From: 0-14-3-00-41-53 sp041500225
GTDB lineage: Bacteria; Nitrospirota; Thermodesulfovibrionia; Thermodesulfovibrionales; SM23-35
Assembly: GCA_041500225.1 (NCBI GenBank)
Contig: JBGQLV010000010.1
Location: 1 to 55,226 of the forward strand
Length of the DNA stretch: 55,226 nt
Reading direction: 5' to 3'
Program-made: the position numbers and the translations under genes
In this document: positions 8,178-16,088 of the stretch, piece after piece
How the letters are laid out: each line of letters opens with the position of its first letter
Numbering within the stretch: the first letter of the stretch is position 1
Notes under the pieces: generated by a model
The model's database searches: none
The model's input: only the letters and a program-made list of their open reading frames with translations
Told to the model about the DNA's origin: nothing

Positions 8178-8314
8178 ATCGTGGTCATCCGTGGTTCGCA
8201 TGGAAGGCGAAAAACGGATCAAGGGGAAAGGAAAGCCCCAGGCCCGGCAGTAACCCCTTAAACCGGGGGTGACGCGCTATCTAAGGATGGTGCGGAAAAG
8301 AGAAAATTTAAAAA
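8178..8314 (+). other. GC-rich structured leader before the capsid gene
   Basis: This 137-bp spacer holds no gene. It has GC-rich segments able to pair (CCCGG at about 8248 with CCGGG at about 8265) and an interrupted purine/pyrimidine pattern unlike the flanking coding DNA. It could be a promoter, a structured 5' leader or a packaging site; nothing visible decides it. Confidence 0.3.
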
Positions 8315-10255
8315 ATGTCTCATTCAGATAAAAAATATTTTCGTATTGTCAATGTGACGCCTAATGAGGCTGAAATTTTGCTATACGAAGAGATCGGGGA
8401 AGATTTTTTTGGCAATGGCACCGGCGCAAAAGAGTTCGCGCAGGATCTGAAAAAAATCAGCGATGTAAAGGACCTCACTATCAGGATCAACTCTCCTGGC
8501 GGATCGGTCTTTGAAGGTCTTGCGATATATAACCAGCTCAAAAGTCATAGAGCGTATAAAACGGTCTTTATTGACGGCTTGGCTGCGAGCATCGCGTCTG
8601 TCATTGCAATGGCCGGCGATCAAATTATCATGCCTGAAAATGCCCTAATGATGATTCACGATCCTGGCGGTCTTGTCATTGGCGACGCGAAAGATATGCG
8701 CAAGATGGCCGACACTCTTGAAAAGGTCAAGGACGGGATTATCACTGCGTATATGCGCAAGACTAAACTGTCGAGCGCTGAAATTGCCGCTCTAATGACT
8801 GACGAGACATGGATGACGGCTCAAGAGGCAGTCAACAAGGGATTCGCCGATCAGGTTGCAGAGCCCGTCAGAATGGCCGCACATTTCGATTTATCAGTAT
8901 TCAGAAATGTTCCACATGAATTAAAAAATTTTGGAGGATATACAAAAATGAAAAATGTACCAGACAAAAAAGACGACAAAAATGATGTAAATGATTTGCA
9001 CTATCGGCGGGATCTTTATAACGAGCGTGAACGCGTTCAGGACCTGCTCGCGATTGGAAAAGAGTTTAAGACTATGGACCTTGCAACGGAGTTTATCAAC
9101 GAGGGCAAAAGCCCCGAGGATCTTCGAAAAGAGATTCTCGCCCAGATAAAGACACAAAAACCGGGTGAGGGTCCGAATTTCAGACATATTGGCGGAATCT
9201 CACCAATGCACGGCGGACGTCCCTTTAAGAATTTTGGGGAACAGTTAATGGCAATAAAGACCGCATCTGTACCAGGCGGCCGGCCGGACAATCGGCTTTT
9301 CGAGATAAGCAATGCTGCCGGAATGAACGAAGGCGTTCCCTCTGAGGGCGGCTTCGCCATTCAGGAGGATTTCACGACGGTATTGCTGCAGAAGGCGAAT
9401 GAAGCTGCAACATTGGCCCCTCTGTGCCAAACAATCCCGGTTTCCGGGGATGGTCTAAAGGCACCTATCATTGACGAAGCTTCACGGATTACGGGATCCC
9501 GGCTCGGTGGCGTGCAAGCATACTGGACCGCAGAGGGAGGGGAAGTCACGGCACCCAAAAAACCAAAACTTGCAATGTTACAGCTCGGCTTGAGAAAACT
9601 GATGGGGGTCTGTTATATGACTGACGAACTTCTTTCAGACGCCTCGGCGCTTGAAAGCGTCGTTACGAGAGGCTTCACGGACGAGCTCGCATTTATGTTG
9701 GATGCTGCCATTGTGAACGGTAGCGGTGCCGGCCAGCCCTTGGGGATACTGAAGTCAGGAGCTTTGCTCTCCATAGATAAAGAAGTTGGACAGTTGGCAG
9801 ACACAATACAGTCCGAGAATGTGATTAATATGTATGCACGTATGCACAAGGCTGGCAAGCGTCGGGCGGTCTGGTTGGTGAATGCCGAAGCATGGCCGCA
9901 ATTATTCCAGCTGAACATGATTTTCGGCACAACGGCGATCCCACTTTACATGCCGCCAGGTGGTCTGTCGCAGTCACCTTTTGGCACTCTTTTTGGACGG
10001 CCGGTTATAGAGGTCGAACAATGCGAGGCCCTCGGAGATCTCGGCGACATCATCTTTGCAGATTTCGGGGAGTATCTACTCATTGACAAAGGCGGGTTGA
10101 ACTTTCAGAGCAGTATGCACGTACGATTCTTGACCGATGAGATGTGCTACCGTTTTACATACCGCGTAGACGGTCAACCTATTTGGAAATCTCCGTTGAC
10201 ACCTTACAAGGGTACAAAGACAGTGTCTCCCTTTATCGCTTTAGAGGCAAGGTAA
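8315..10255 (+). CDS. Fused ClpP-type prohead protease and HK97-fold major capsid protein
   Basis: A 646-residue fusion. Residues 1-200 form a ClpP/S14-like protease: INSPGGSVFEG oxyanion region, catalytic serine in GLAASIASVIA, catalytic histidine in MMIHDPGG. Residues of about 210-280 are charged and helical, like a scaffold domain that would be cut away. From about 300 on the sequence follows the HK97 capsid pattern (GEQLMAIKTAS, a GGFAIQEDF arm and a strand-rich core ending in a typical MCYRFTYRVDGQP). The protease would act in cis or trans during prohead maturation. Such fusions are known in some tailed phages. A short inverted repeat terminator follows. Confidence 0.88.
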   Translation: MSHSDKKYFRIVNVTPNEAEILLYEEIGEDFFGNGTGAKEFAQDLKKISDVKDLTIRINSPGGSVFEGLAIYNQLKSHRAYKTVFIDGLAASIASVIAMAGDQIIMPENALMMIHDPGGLVIGDAKDMRKMADTLEKVKDGIITAYMRKTKLSSAEIAALMTDETWMTAQEAVNKGFADQVAEPVRMAAHFDLSVFRNVPHELKNFGGYTKMKNVPDKKDDKNDVNDLHYRRDLYNERERVQDLLAIGKEFKTMDLATEFINEGKSPEDLRKEILAQIKTQKPGEGPNFRHIGGISPMHGGRPFKNFGEQLMAIKTASVPGGRPDNRLFEISNAAGMNEGVPSEGGFAIQEDFTTVLLQKANEAATLAPLCQTIPVSGDGLKAPIIDEASRITGSRLGGVQAYWTAEGGEVTAPKKPKLAMLQLGLRKLMGVCYMTDELLSDASALESVVTRGFTDELAFMLDAAIVNGSGAGQPLGILKSGALLSIDKEVGQLADTIQSENVINMYARMHKAGKRRAVWLVNAEAWPQLFQLNMIFGTTAIPLYMPPGGLSQSPFGTLFGRPVIEVEQCEALGDLGDIIFADFGEYLLIDKGGLNFQSSMHVRFLTDEMCYRFTYRVDGQPIWKSPLTPYKGTKTVSPFIALEAR

Positions 10256-10361
10256 GAAGGGATTATGGATCGTATGTTAGAGATATTCTTTCGGTCTTAC
10301 ACCTCCGGAAGAGTGCCACAACGCGATGGCGACGTGTTGTGCTTCTGCTTCTTTATTGGTA

Positions 10362-10395
10362 GGGCGCGGGAGAATATCCCGCGCCCTCTTTTTCT
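10362..10395 (+). terminator. Strong intrinsic terminator after the capsid gene
   Basis: A perfect 10-bp stem GGGCGCGGGA-GAATA-TCCCGCGCCC followed by TCTTTTTCTT. It isolates the capsid gene from the next gene, so the capsid gene is probably its own transcription unit. Confidence 0.92.
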
Positions 10396-10419
10396 TAACT
10401 TTAGATTTGAGGTCACTCC

Positions 10420-10989
10420 ATGAATACAGATATCCGAGTTGCGATCAGTTTTTATAAGCATTTAAAACGAAGACGCTTACAGTTAGATCTTGGAGCTGAA
10501 GGAGTGTGCGGCCTGATTGATCTATGGCTTTATATGGCAGAGAATCGGCCAGACGGCAACTTATCGAACATGTCTTCAGAGGAAATAAGTCTTGCAGCCA
10601 ATTATAGTCTAAACTCTGACATTTTCTTAAATGGACTTATTCGGGCTGGCTTTATTGATGAAACAGTCAATTCAGATGGCAGCGTAGCAAGAAAACTTCA
10701 CAATTGGGAGATACACAACGCATGGGCTGCAAATGCGGAACAAAGAAGCGATGCAGCACGAAAACTTGCAGAAAAAAGATGGGCTAAAAAACTTAAGAAA
10801 AGCGGTCGCAATGCGGTGCGCATGCGAGACGCAATGCCAGCCGCATGCGAGACGCAATGCGATGCGCATACAGTTGGCAATGCTCCTTATCCTTTTCCTT
10901 ATCCTTTTCCTTCTCCAAAAGAAGAAGCGTGGAGTGAGATAACACGAGAAGATATCAAAGATGCAAAGAAGCTGTTTAAGGATGACTAA
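10420..10989 (+). CDS. Candidate replication initiator, phage O-like winged-helix protein
   Basis: A 189-residue protein. The N-terminal 110 residues (DIRVAISFYKHLKRRRLQLD, then LIDLWLYMAENRPDGNLSNM and a GFIDE turn) read like the winged-helix domain of phage replisome organisers. A basic helix (about 115-132) and a proline-rich linker PYPFPYPFPSPKEEAWSE follow. The DNA for residues of about 130-170 carries four 23-bp iterons and a pyrimidine tract, the arrangement seen in lambda gene O, which supports the replication call. The repeat period is not a multiple of three, so the protein itself shows no repeat. Homology is not proven. Confidence 0.5.
   Translation: MNTDIRVAISFYKHLKRRRLQLDLGAEGVCGLIDLWLYMAENRPDGNLSNMSSEEISLAANYSLNSDIFLNGLIRAGFIDETVNSDGSVARKLHNWEIHNAWAANAEQRSDAARKLAEKRWAKKLKKSGRNAVRMRDAMPAACETQCDAHTVGNAPYPFPYPFPSPKEEAWSEITREDIKDAKKLFKDD
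10808..10925. other. Candidate replication origin: four 23-bp iterons plus pyrimidine tract
   Basis: GCAATGC occurs at 10808, 10831, 10854 and 10877, exactly 23 bp apart. Between the copies, CGCAT recurs at 10819, 10842 and 10865 with the same period; the two central units share 19 identical bases. Directly after comes a strand-asymmetric pyrimidine tract (10885-10919) with CCTTATCCTTTT directly repeated, a plausible melting region. Iterons beside such a tract inside an initiator gene match the lambda origin design. The function is inferred. Confidence 0.6.
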
Positions 10990-11086
10990 TCGAACGGGTC
11001 CTTCCCAAGAGATATGCAATGCGGACAGCAAAGCTGGCAAAATCGCGTGAGACTTGAGATTTCAAAAAGGGGGTTTAGTTTTTACG

Positions 11087-11611
11087 ATGAAGAATAACGC
11101 GGAATTATTTACTGGTGATCAACAAGGCATCCCGGGGTGTGAGTATAAAAGTGGCAACTGGAAATCAGTTGCTTTTATTGCCGATCTATACGGAGTTTCC
11201 GAACAGTCCATTCGAGACTGGATCGATGCCAAGATTATTGAGACTCCCATTAATAGACTACTCAATGTTATCGAAGTTTTAAGGGCAGTTTACCGGCATC
11301 AGCGGAACCTTATCGAGCGTATGGGTAGTCAACCATTAACGGATGAACGTTTAAAAGTCATAACAATAAAGCGCGAGATTAGTGAGCTTGAATTAAAAAA
11401 GCTCCGTGGCGAATTAATAGAGGTGGATAAAATAAAACGTGTAGCTTTCGCAAGGGCAAAATCCGAAGCCGAGATGCTTGATGTGCTGCCATCGCGCTTA
11501 AAATCGATCCTGGCGGCGGAAAGTGACGAATTTAAAGTGGGTGAGATATTAAGGGATGCGCTGGATCAAGTAAGAACGCATGTAATAAGTCAATTGAAGA
11601 CGGAGGCATAG
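11087..11611 (+). CDS. Small terminase subunit, Nu1-like DNA packaging protein
   Basis: A 174-residue protein from the ATG at 11087, which has a GGGGG-type ribosome binding site region upstream; a longer reading from 11054 is less likely. Residues of about 20-50 contain a helix-turn-helix (SVAFIADLYGVSEQSIRDWI), then a long helix with the KREISELELKKLRGELIEVD pattern that is characteristic of Nu1-type small terminases. It would select the DNA for packaging. No large terminase gene follows, so packaging would need a partner supplied elsewhere. Confidence 0.72.
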   Translation: MKNNAELFTGDQQGIPGCEYKSGNWKSVAFIADLYGVSEQSIRDWIDAKIIETPINRLLNVIEVLRAVYRHQRNLIERMGSQPLTDERLKVITIKREISELELKKLRGELIEVDKIKRVAFARAKSEAEMLDVLPSRLKSILAAESDEFKVGEILRDALDQVRTHVISQLKTEA

Positions 11612-11612
11612 A

Positions 11613-12044
11613 ATGAAAAATAACGAGGGCACATGGTTTGATTTCCGCATCGATGGAACAAATGGATCTATCGGTTTAAAAATTCGCCCAGTTGATATGA
11701 AGACAGTCATTGCTTTAAATGAAAAGCACGCCGTCAGTTGTAAGAGGAAGACCTACAAGGTCAAAAACATCAACTGGGATAATTTGATACCGGAAATAAT
11801 AGATCATGAACTGGAAGACTTCTCAGGAATAGTCAATGAAGACAATATGCCTTTGGAGGTGAATTTAGAGAACAAGCGAAAAGTTTTTAACCTTCCATTC
11901 ACATATAGGGGACAGGACATTTCAGGTTTCATTATGGAAAAATCAGCTGAGCTTTCTGGATTACCTAAGGGGTCATACCCCGCTGCGAGTGAATCGACGT
12001 TAATTTCACTAATGAACAAACGGAGGAAGAACGATGGCCGATAG
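11613..12044 (+). CDS. Probable tail assembly chaperone
   Basis: A 143-residue protein whose position directly before the tape measure gene, overlapping it by 11 bp, is that of a tail assembly chaperone. The core DHELEDFSGIVNEDNMPLEV resembles the 'V.W.G..D.dG.pl.f' segment of these proteins, followed by a helical C-terminus (FIMEKSAELSGLPKG). A programmed frameshift, usual in many such chaperones, is not evident. The call rests on context plus pattern. Confidence 0.5.
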   Translation: MKNNEGTWFDFRIDGTNGSIGLKIRPVDMKTVIALNEKHAVSCKRKTYKVKNINWDNLIPEIIDHELEDFSGIVNEDNMPLEVNLENKRKVFNLPFTYRGQDISGFIMEKSAELSGLPKGSYPAASESTLISLMNKRRKNDGR

Positions 12045-14535
12045 AGTCTTTGCAATAAAAATTAATGCCGACGGTACCGTTGCGGTCCAGTCATTTAATA
12101 AGGTCGGCGCTGCAGGAAAGAAGATGGAGCAGGATATCTCCTCCGGCGCATCTGGCATTAAAGCATCCCTTAACAGCCTCGGCTCATTTGCTTCCTCGAT
12201 AATGCCAATCATTAGCCGTTTTTCTGTCGCTACTCCTTTTGTCGCGCTCGAAGAAAGTATTCGTAGAACGGCAAATGCCGGCGAGGAACTACTGAAACTG
12301 TCTCATCAGATAGGAATGCCCGTTGAAGAATTGTCAGGTCTCAAATATGCAGCGGAACTTTCCGAGACGGGTATCGAGGAATTAACGGGGTCGGTCGGAT
12401 TACTGTCGAAAAATCTTCACACGATCGATGATGAGAGCAAACTGTCGAATCGCGCCATACAGGCATTGGGAATATCTGTTAAGGATACTTCCGGACATAT
12501 CAGGGGTACTCATGACATCCTGATCGATCTTGCTGATAGATTTAGCAATATGAAAGATGGCACCGAGAAAACCGCCTTTGCGATGGAAATATTTGGTCGC
12601 AGCGGTAAAAACATGATCCCACTACTCAATGAAGGCTCGGCGAGCATCAGAGAAATGGAAAGAGAGGCAAAAAGTCTTGGCATAACCTTCACTGAAGAGT
12701 CGGCAAAAGCAGCGGATAAATTCAATGACAATTTAACAAGATTGAAGTCCAGCGTTATGGGCCTTACTTATAAAATAGGGAATGAATTAATTCCAGTTCT
12801 GAATGACCTCTTTTCAACGCTCACTCCAAAGGGTCGCGTTACCCTTGAATTAGACAATTTAGAGCTAAAGATCACACATTTAAAAAGCTTGCTCGAAGGC
12901 GGAAGTATAGGAAAAAACCTTCAGCGTTTCCTTTATGTCGGAGATATTGGGAAGGATTTAGCTGAAGCGGAAAAGAAACGATTGGAAATCCTTCAAAAAT
13001 TCTTTACTCATAATGAGCCTGGACATTTTGAATTAACAGGACAGGCGCCACCTTTCCTGCCGGATGTCAATAAAGCTGACGAAATAAAAAATAAAATCCG
13101 TGAGCTGTCCAATGCAGTGGAAGATTTCGATACCCAGCTCGCGGATATGAATCCGACTCTCAGTGCGACAGACAGGCAATTCATGAAGTGGGAAGATTCG
13201 GCAGATAAATTAATACGTACGATTGAGCAGGCTGCCGGAGTACCTCAGGCCATTAAAGATAATCTGATAGATCAGGATTTACAAACATGGGGCAAGGGGT
13301 TTGAAAATATTTGGATCAAGGAACTGGAGAAATCAAACGATGCGGCTGCAAAAGCGTATGGAGAGGCTTACGACAACTCTAAAAAGCTCGAAGAGGATAT
13401 CACCGAGGCGACCTCTTCCGAACTCGGCAAAAGACTCCTTGCCGTGGAGAAATGGTATGAGGAAGAAATGCGGCTTAATTTCCTCGGCGCGACCTCTTAC
13501 GGGGAATATAAAGAACTACAGATAAAAATAGAGGATACCGCAGATAAAATGCGGCTCGACAATGCAAATGAATATTACCGACAGGTCGAGGACCTTGAAC
13601 TTCAGCATCAGCTTGCAGTCATAGATTTGAAAGAAAAAACCTTTCAGATTTCTGAAAGTGAGGCTGTCCAGGAAAAAATAGACAATTATAATCAATATCT
13701 CGAAAACCTGAATGAGGAATATAAACTTACCATCGGGATCAAGGACAAATATGAAGAGCGTATGCAAATCCTGATTAAGATTGATGATATTCAGGGGAAA
13801 ATCACTGATAATCTTCAGCGTCAGAAAGAACTCACCGGCACATTTGAACAGGGCATAAGTGAAGGGATTGAAAGCTATTTCAGGGAACTCGATCCTGTAT
13901 TCAAACAGGGATTCGATCTTGCTAAGGATTCTCTCAAATCTTTACAGGATACGGTCAGCAGTTTTTCTTTTGACGCCATGCAGGGAAAATTAAAATCCTT
14001 TTCCGATTACTGGATGATGCTGTTGTCGTCTATCGAGAAAAAGCTCGCCGATATACTGGCGCAGTGGATGTTCTTCGGTGAATCCAGAGGAGGCGGAGGC
14101 GGTGGAGGAGGCGGTCTGTTCGGGTTGATCAGTGGCCTTTTCTCGGGTGGCGGAGGTAATACAATCCCCTTGTCGGAAAATATAGGGATGGGTACTGGAT
14201 TGGCCGGCCATTCCGGCGGATACGTTACATCCTATGGGATAATCCCTGAATTTCATTCCGGAGGCCTGAATCCAGATGAAATTTTTGCAAAGTTAAAGAA
14301 AAAAGAATATGTGGTTTCTGAAAAAGGGGTAAGGGCAGCCGGGGTATCGTATCTGAATCAGATCAACAGGGGCGAGATACAGATTGAAAGGCAGGGTTCA
14401 CCAATCATAGTTAATATGAATGTCTATGCCATGGATGCTCAGAGTTTCCGTGGTTATGTAATACAGAACAAAAAGGCTATAGCAGATGCAATCATGATCG
14501 CAGGGTCTAACAACCATCCTGTCAGGAGGAGCTGA
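12034..14535 (+). CDS. Phage tail tape measure protein
   Basis: An 833-residue protein. It has long helical segments with heptads (about 370-640), a hydrophobic N-terminal region (SSIMPIISRFSVATPFVALE), a glycine-rich low-complexity stretch GGGGGGGGGLFGLISGLFSG near 690, and the SGG-rich C-terminal region ending in a 'VVSEKGVRAAG' motif common to tape measure proteins. Its length would set a tail of moderate length. It overlaps the chaperone gene upstream. It is the only visible tail morphogenesis gene besides the chaperone; tube, terminator, baseplate and fibre genes are missing. Confidence 0.85.
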   Translation: MADRVFAIKINADGTVAVQSFNKVGAAGKKMEQDISSGASGIKASLNSLGSFASSIMPIISRFSVATPFVALEESIRRTANAGEELLKLSHQIGMPVEELSGLKYAAELSETGIEELTGSVGLLSKNLHTIDDESKLSNRAIQALGISVKDTSGHIRGTHDILIDLADRFSNMKDGTEKTAFAMEIFGRSGKNMIPLLNEGSASIREMEREAKSLGITFTEESAKAADKFNDNLTRLKSSVMGLTYKIGNELIPVLNDLFSTLTPKGRVTLELDNLELKITHLKSLLEGGSIGKNLQRFLYVGDIGKDLAEAEKKRLEILQKFFTHNEPGHFELTGQAPPFLPDVNKADEIKNKIRELSNAVEDFDTQLADMNPTLSATDRQFMKWEDSADKLIRTIEQAAGVPQAIKDNLIDQDLQTWGKGFENIWIKELEKSNDAAAKAYGEAYDNSKKLEEDITEATSSELGKRLLAVEKWYEEEMRLNFLGATSYGEYKELQIKIEDTADKMRLDNANEYYRQVEDLELQHQLAVIDLKEKTFQISESEAVQEKIDNYNQYLENLNEEYKLTIGIKDKYEERMQILIKIDDIQGKITDNLQRQKELTGTFEQGISEGIESYFRELDPVFKQGFDLAKDSLKSLQDTVSSFSFDAMQGKLKSFSDYWMMLLSSIEKKLADILAQWMFFGESRGGGGGGGGGLFGLISGLFSGGGGNTIPLSENIGMGTGLAGHSGGYVTSYGIIPEFHSGGLNPDEIFAKLKKKEYVVSEKGVRAAGVSYLNQINRGEIQIERQGSPIIVNMNVYAMDAQSFRGYVIQNKKAIADAIMIAGSNNHPVRRS

Positions 14536-14543
14536 AATGTCCT

Positions 14544-14726
14544 ATGAAAACTTTCCGACTACTAACGATTAAAGAACTCTCTGGATTTTTGAAGGTTAAA
14601 GAAAAGACTTTATATCAATGGGCGCAATCGCAGAAAATCCCTTGCTTGAAATTTAACGGTGTTTTACGGTTCGACCTTGATGAGATCGAGGCTTGGGTAA
14701 AGAGTTGTAAAAAAACCCCTTCATGA
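14544..14726 (+). CDS. Excisionase-family (MerR-like winged helix) DNA-binding protein
   Basis: A 60-residue protein with the pattern LTIKELSGFLKVKEKTLYQW and a following LKFNGVLRFDLDEIEAWVKS, typical of the helix_turn_helix excisionase family (AlpA/Xis-like). It would direct excision or act as a regulator. It lies 61 bp before the integrase start in the same direction. The strong AGGAGG upstream is 18 bp away and better placed for a nearer ATG opening an 11-codon reading frame, perhaps a leader peptide. Confidence 0.75.
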   Translation: MKTFRLLTIKELSGFLKVKEKTLYQWAQSQKIPCLKFNGVLRFDLDEIEAWVKSCKKTPS

Positions 14727-14787
14727 TGTTACAATTCATTTGCTCAAATTGCCAGGTCAGAAGTCCCCAGGAGGGGGTGAAAAATTA

Positions 14788-15885
14788 ATGGGACTCTATC
14801 GAAGAAGTAAGACCTGGTGGATGTCCTTTGTCGTCCATGGACGGCAAGAAAGAAAAACCACTGGAACCGAGAACAAGAGGCGGGCTGAAGTAATTTATGG
14901 AAAGACGCTTGCCGATATCGAAGAAGAAAGGTTTTTTGATAAGCCCAAAAATATTAAGATGGTAGAGGTTATTGAGAAGTTTATGAATGAAGTATCGCCA
15001 TCTAAGCAGGGAAGCCACGAACGAAATAAACAGATCGTCGAACACTTTAAGATCTTCTTCGGAGACGTTCTTCTCGGAGATGTGCGGCCAGCTCTTTTAA
15101 GCCGGTACAAAACAGAACGACTTTTGACTATCACGAAAAGAGGCGGTTCCATTTCGCCGGATACGGTCAGAAAGGAGCTCTCGCTGCTCCGTCAAATTTT
15201 TAATATCGCGATTGCCGAATGGGAGCTATGCCGGGATAATCCCGTGCGAAAAATCATTAGGTCGCTTACCCGGGAAGAAAAAAGGGTGCGTTATGTATTC
15301 CCCGAGGAAGCTGAAAAGCTGAGATTCACTATTCCGGCCTGGCTCAAGCCGCTGATTATTACGGCATGTCAAACCGGCCTGAGACGCGGGGACCTGCTTA
15401 ACCTGACAATCCGTCAAGTGAACTTCGATTCAAAACGCATTGTTATTGAAAAGACAAAAAACGGCGATCCGGTGGGGCTTGAGATGACCTCGATTGTTTG
15501 TGAAACGCTTCTTAATCTGATAAGAGAAAGGATAGTGGTCAGTCCTTATGTTTTCTGTGATGCCCGGGGGAAAGCGTATTCTCCTTACAAGGTATCAATG
15601 GCCTTCAGGCGGGCCTGTGAACGGGCTGAGGTAACAAACTTGCGCTTCCATGATCTGAGGCATGACTTTGCAACGCTCATGCTGAGCAAGACGCGAAATT
15701 TAATTGACGTGCAACGCTCGCTCGGTCATCGGGATCCGCGCATGTCTCTTAGGTATGCACATCTATTGCCTGGTGATTTAAAAGGGGCCTTTGAAGCGAT
15801 TGACAACACGGGGACGGCTTCGATTCTATCACAATTTTATCACAATGGGGAAAAAGAAAAAGTCTGTAATGCTGTAAACCCTTGA
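14788..15885 (+). CDS. Tyrosine integrase of the element
   Basis: A 365-residue protein from the ATG after AGGAGGGGG; the reading from 14740 is poorer. It has an N-terminal arm-binding segment starting GLYRRSKTWWMSFVV, a core-binding domain (about 55-150) and a catalytic domain with the arginine in TGLRRGD, the HxxR box in FHDLRHDFAT, and the terminal LGHRD...YAHL with the nucleophilic tyrosine. It lies beside the intact tRNA-Glu with its end 5 bp before the attachment repeat. Its 3' end contains two of the phased arm-like sites. Confidence 0.95.
   Translation: MGLYRRSKTWWMSFVVHGRQERKTTGTENKRRAEVIYGKTLADIEEERFFDKPKNIKMVEVIEKFMNEVSPSKQGSHERNKQIVEHFKIFFGDVLLGDVRPALLSRYKTERLLTITKRGGSISPDTVRKELSLLRQIFNIAIAEWELCRDNPVRKIIRSLTREEKRVRYVFPEEAEKLRFTIPAWLKPLIITACQTGLRRGDLLNLTIRQVNFDSKRIVIEKTKNGDPVGLEMTSIVCETLLNLIRERIVVSPYVFCDARGKAYSPYKVSMAFRRACERAEVTNLRFHDLRHDFATLMLSKTRNLIDVQRSLGHRDPRMSLRYAHLLPGDLKGAFEAIDNTGTASILSQFYHNGEKEKVCNAVNP
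15827..15845 (+). promoter_or_regulatory. Two phased TATCACAA sites, candidate integrase arm sites (right)
   Basis: TATCACAA at 15827 and 15838, 11 bp apart, inside the 3' end of the integrase gene and about 45 bp from the attachment core. They match the three-copy cluster at the left end (5687-5715) in sequence, spacing and orientation. Confidence 0.6.
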
Positions 15886-15890
15886 TTTTA

Positions 15891-15940
15891 TTGGCGTCCC
15901 CAACGGGATTTGAACCCGTGTTACCGCCTTGAAAGGGCGA
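15891..15940. repeat. attR: 50-bp direct repeat overlapping tRNA-Glu
   Basis: The right attachment repeat coincides with the 3' part of the intact tRNA-Glu gene, so integration restores the tRNA. It is identical to 5512-5561. Confidence 0.95.
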
Positions 15941-15969
15941 TGTCCTAAGCCGAGCTAGACGATAGGGAC
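15892..15969 (-). tRNA. tRNA-Glu (anticodon TTC)
   Basis: A 78-nt cloverleaf on the minus strand. Acceptor GTCCCTA/TGGGGAC, D stem GTCT/GGAC, anticodon stem TCGCC/GGCGG with loop CTTTCAA (anticodon TTC), T stem ACGGG/CCCGT, discriminator G and encoded CCA. It is the integration target of the element. Only 4 bp separate it from tRNA-Lys, so the two are co-transcribed, with Lys first. Confidence 0.96.
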
Positions 15970-15973
15970 GTTC

Positions 15974-16049
15974 TGGTGAGCCGCGTTGGATTCGAACCAA
16001 CGACCCACGCCTTAAAAGGGCGTTGCTCTACCAACTGAGCTAGCGGCCC
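15974..16049 (-). tRNA. tRNA-Lys (anticodon TTT)
   Basis: A 76-nt cloverleaf on the minus strand, starting GGGCCGC and ending GCGGCTC, discriminator A and encoded CCA. The anticodon loop is CTTTTAA, giving anticodon TTT. The D loop has AGCTCAGTTGGTAGAGC and the T loop has TTCGAAT. It is followed on the same strand by tRNA-Glu. Confidence 0.97.
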
Positions 16050-16088
16050 GAAAATATCTTTTAATTTACCTATTGGATGGTTTTCTTG

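Larger units (their letters stand above)
5512..15940 (+). mobile_element. Integrated phage-like element (phage satellite or reduced prophage) in tRNA-Glu
   Basis: Ten kilobases bounded by a perfect 50-bp direct repeat of the tRNA-Glu 3' part, with a tyrosine integrase next to the intact tRNA. Order from the left: integrase-arm-like repeats, RHH regulator (minus strand), two unknown genes, an HTH gene, a Cys-rich gene, protease-capsid fusion, O-like replication gene with internal iterons, small terminase, tail chaperone candidate, tape measure, excisionase-like gene, integrase. No large terminase, portal, head-tail connector, baseplate, tail fibre or lysis gene is visible, yet the remaining genes are open and uninterrupted. 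This suits a satellite using a helper phage, or a prophage that lost a central block. Confidence 0.85.

Noticed and set aside
10144..10362. Plus-strand frame of 72 codons overlapping the end of the capsid gene
   Set aside because: It lies in another frame of the conserved capsid C-terminus and runs into the terminator; composition is arginine-rich and unnatural.
11613..12044. Programmed frameshift in the tail chaperone gene
   Set aside because: I found no clear slippery heptamer near the 3' end; the overlap with the tape measure gene is an ordinary ATG overlap.
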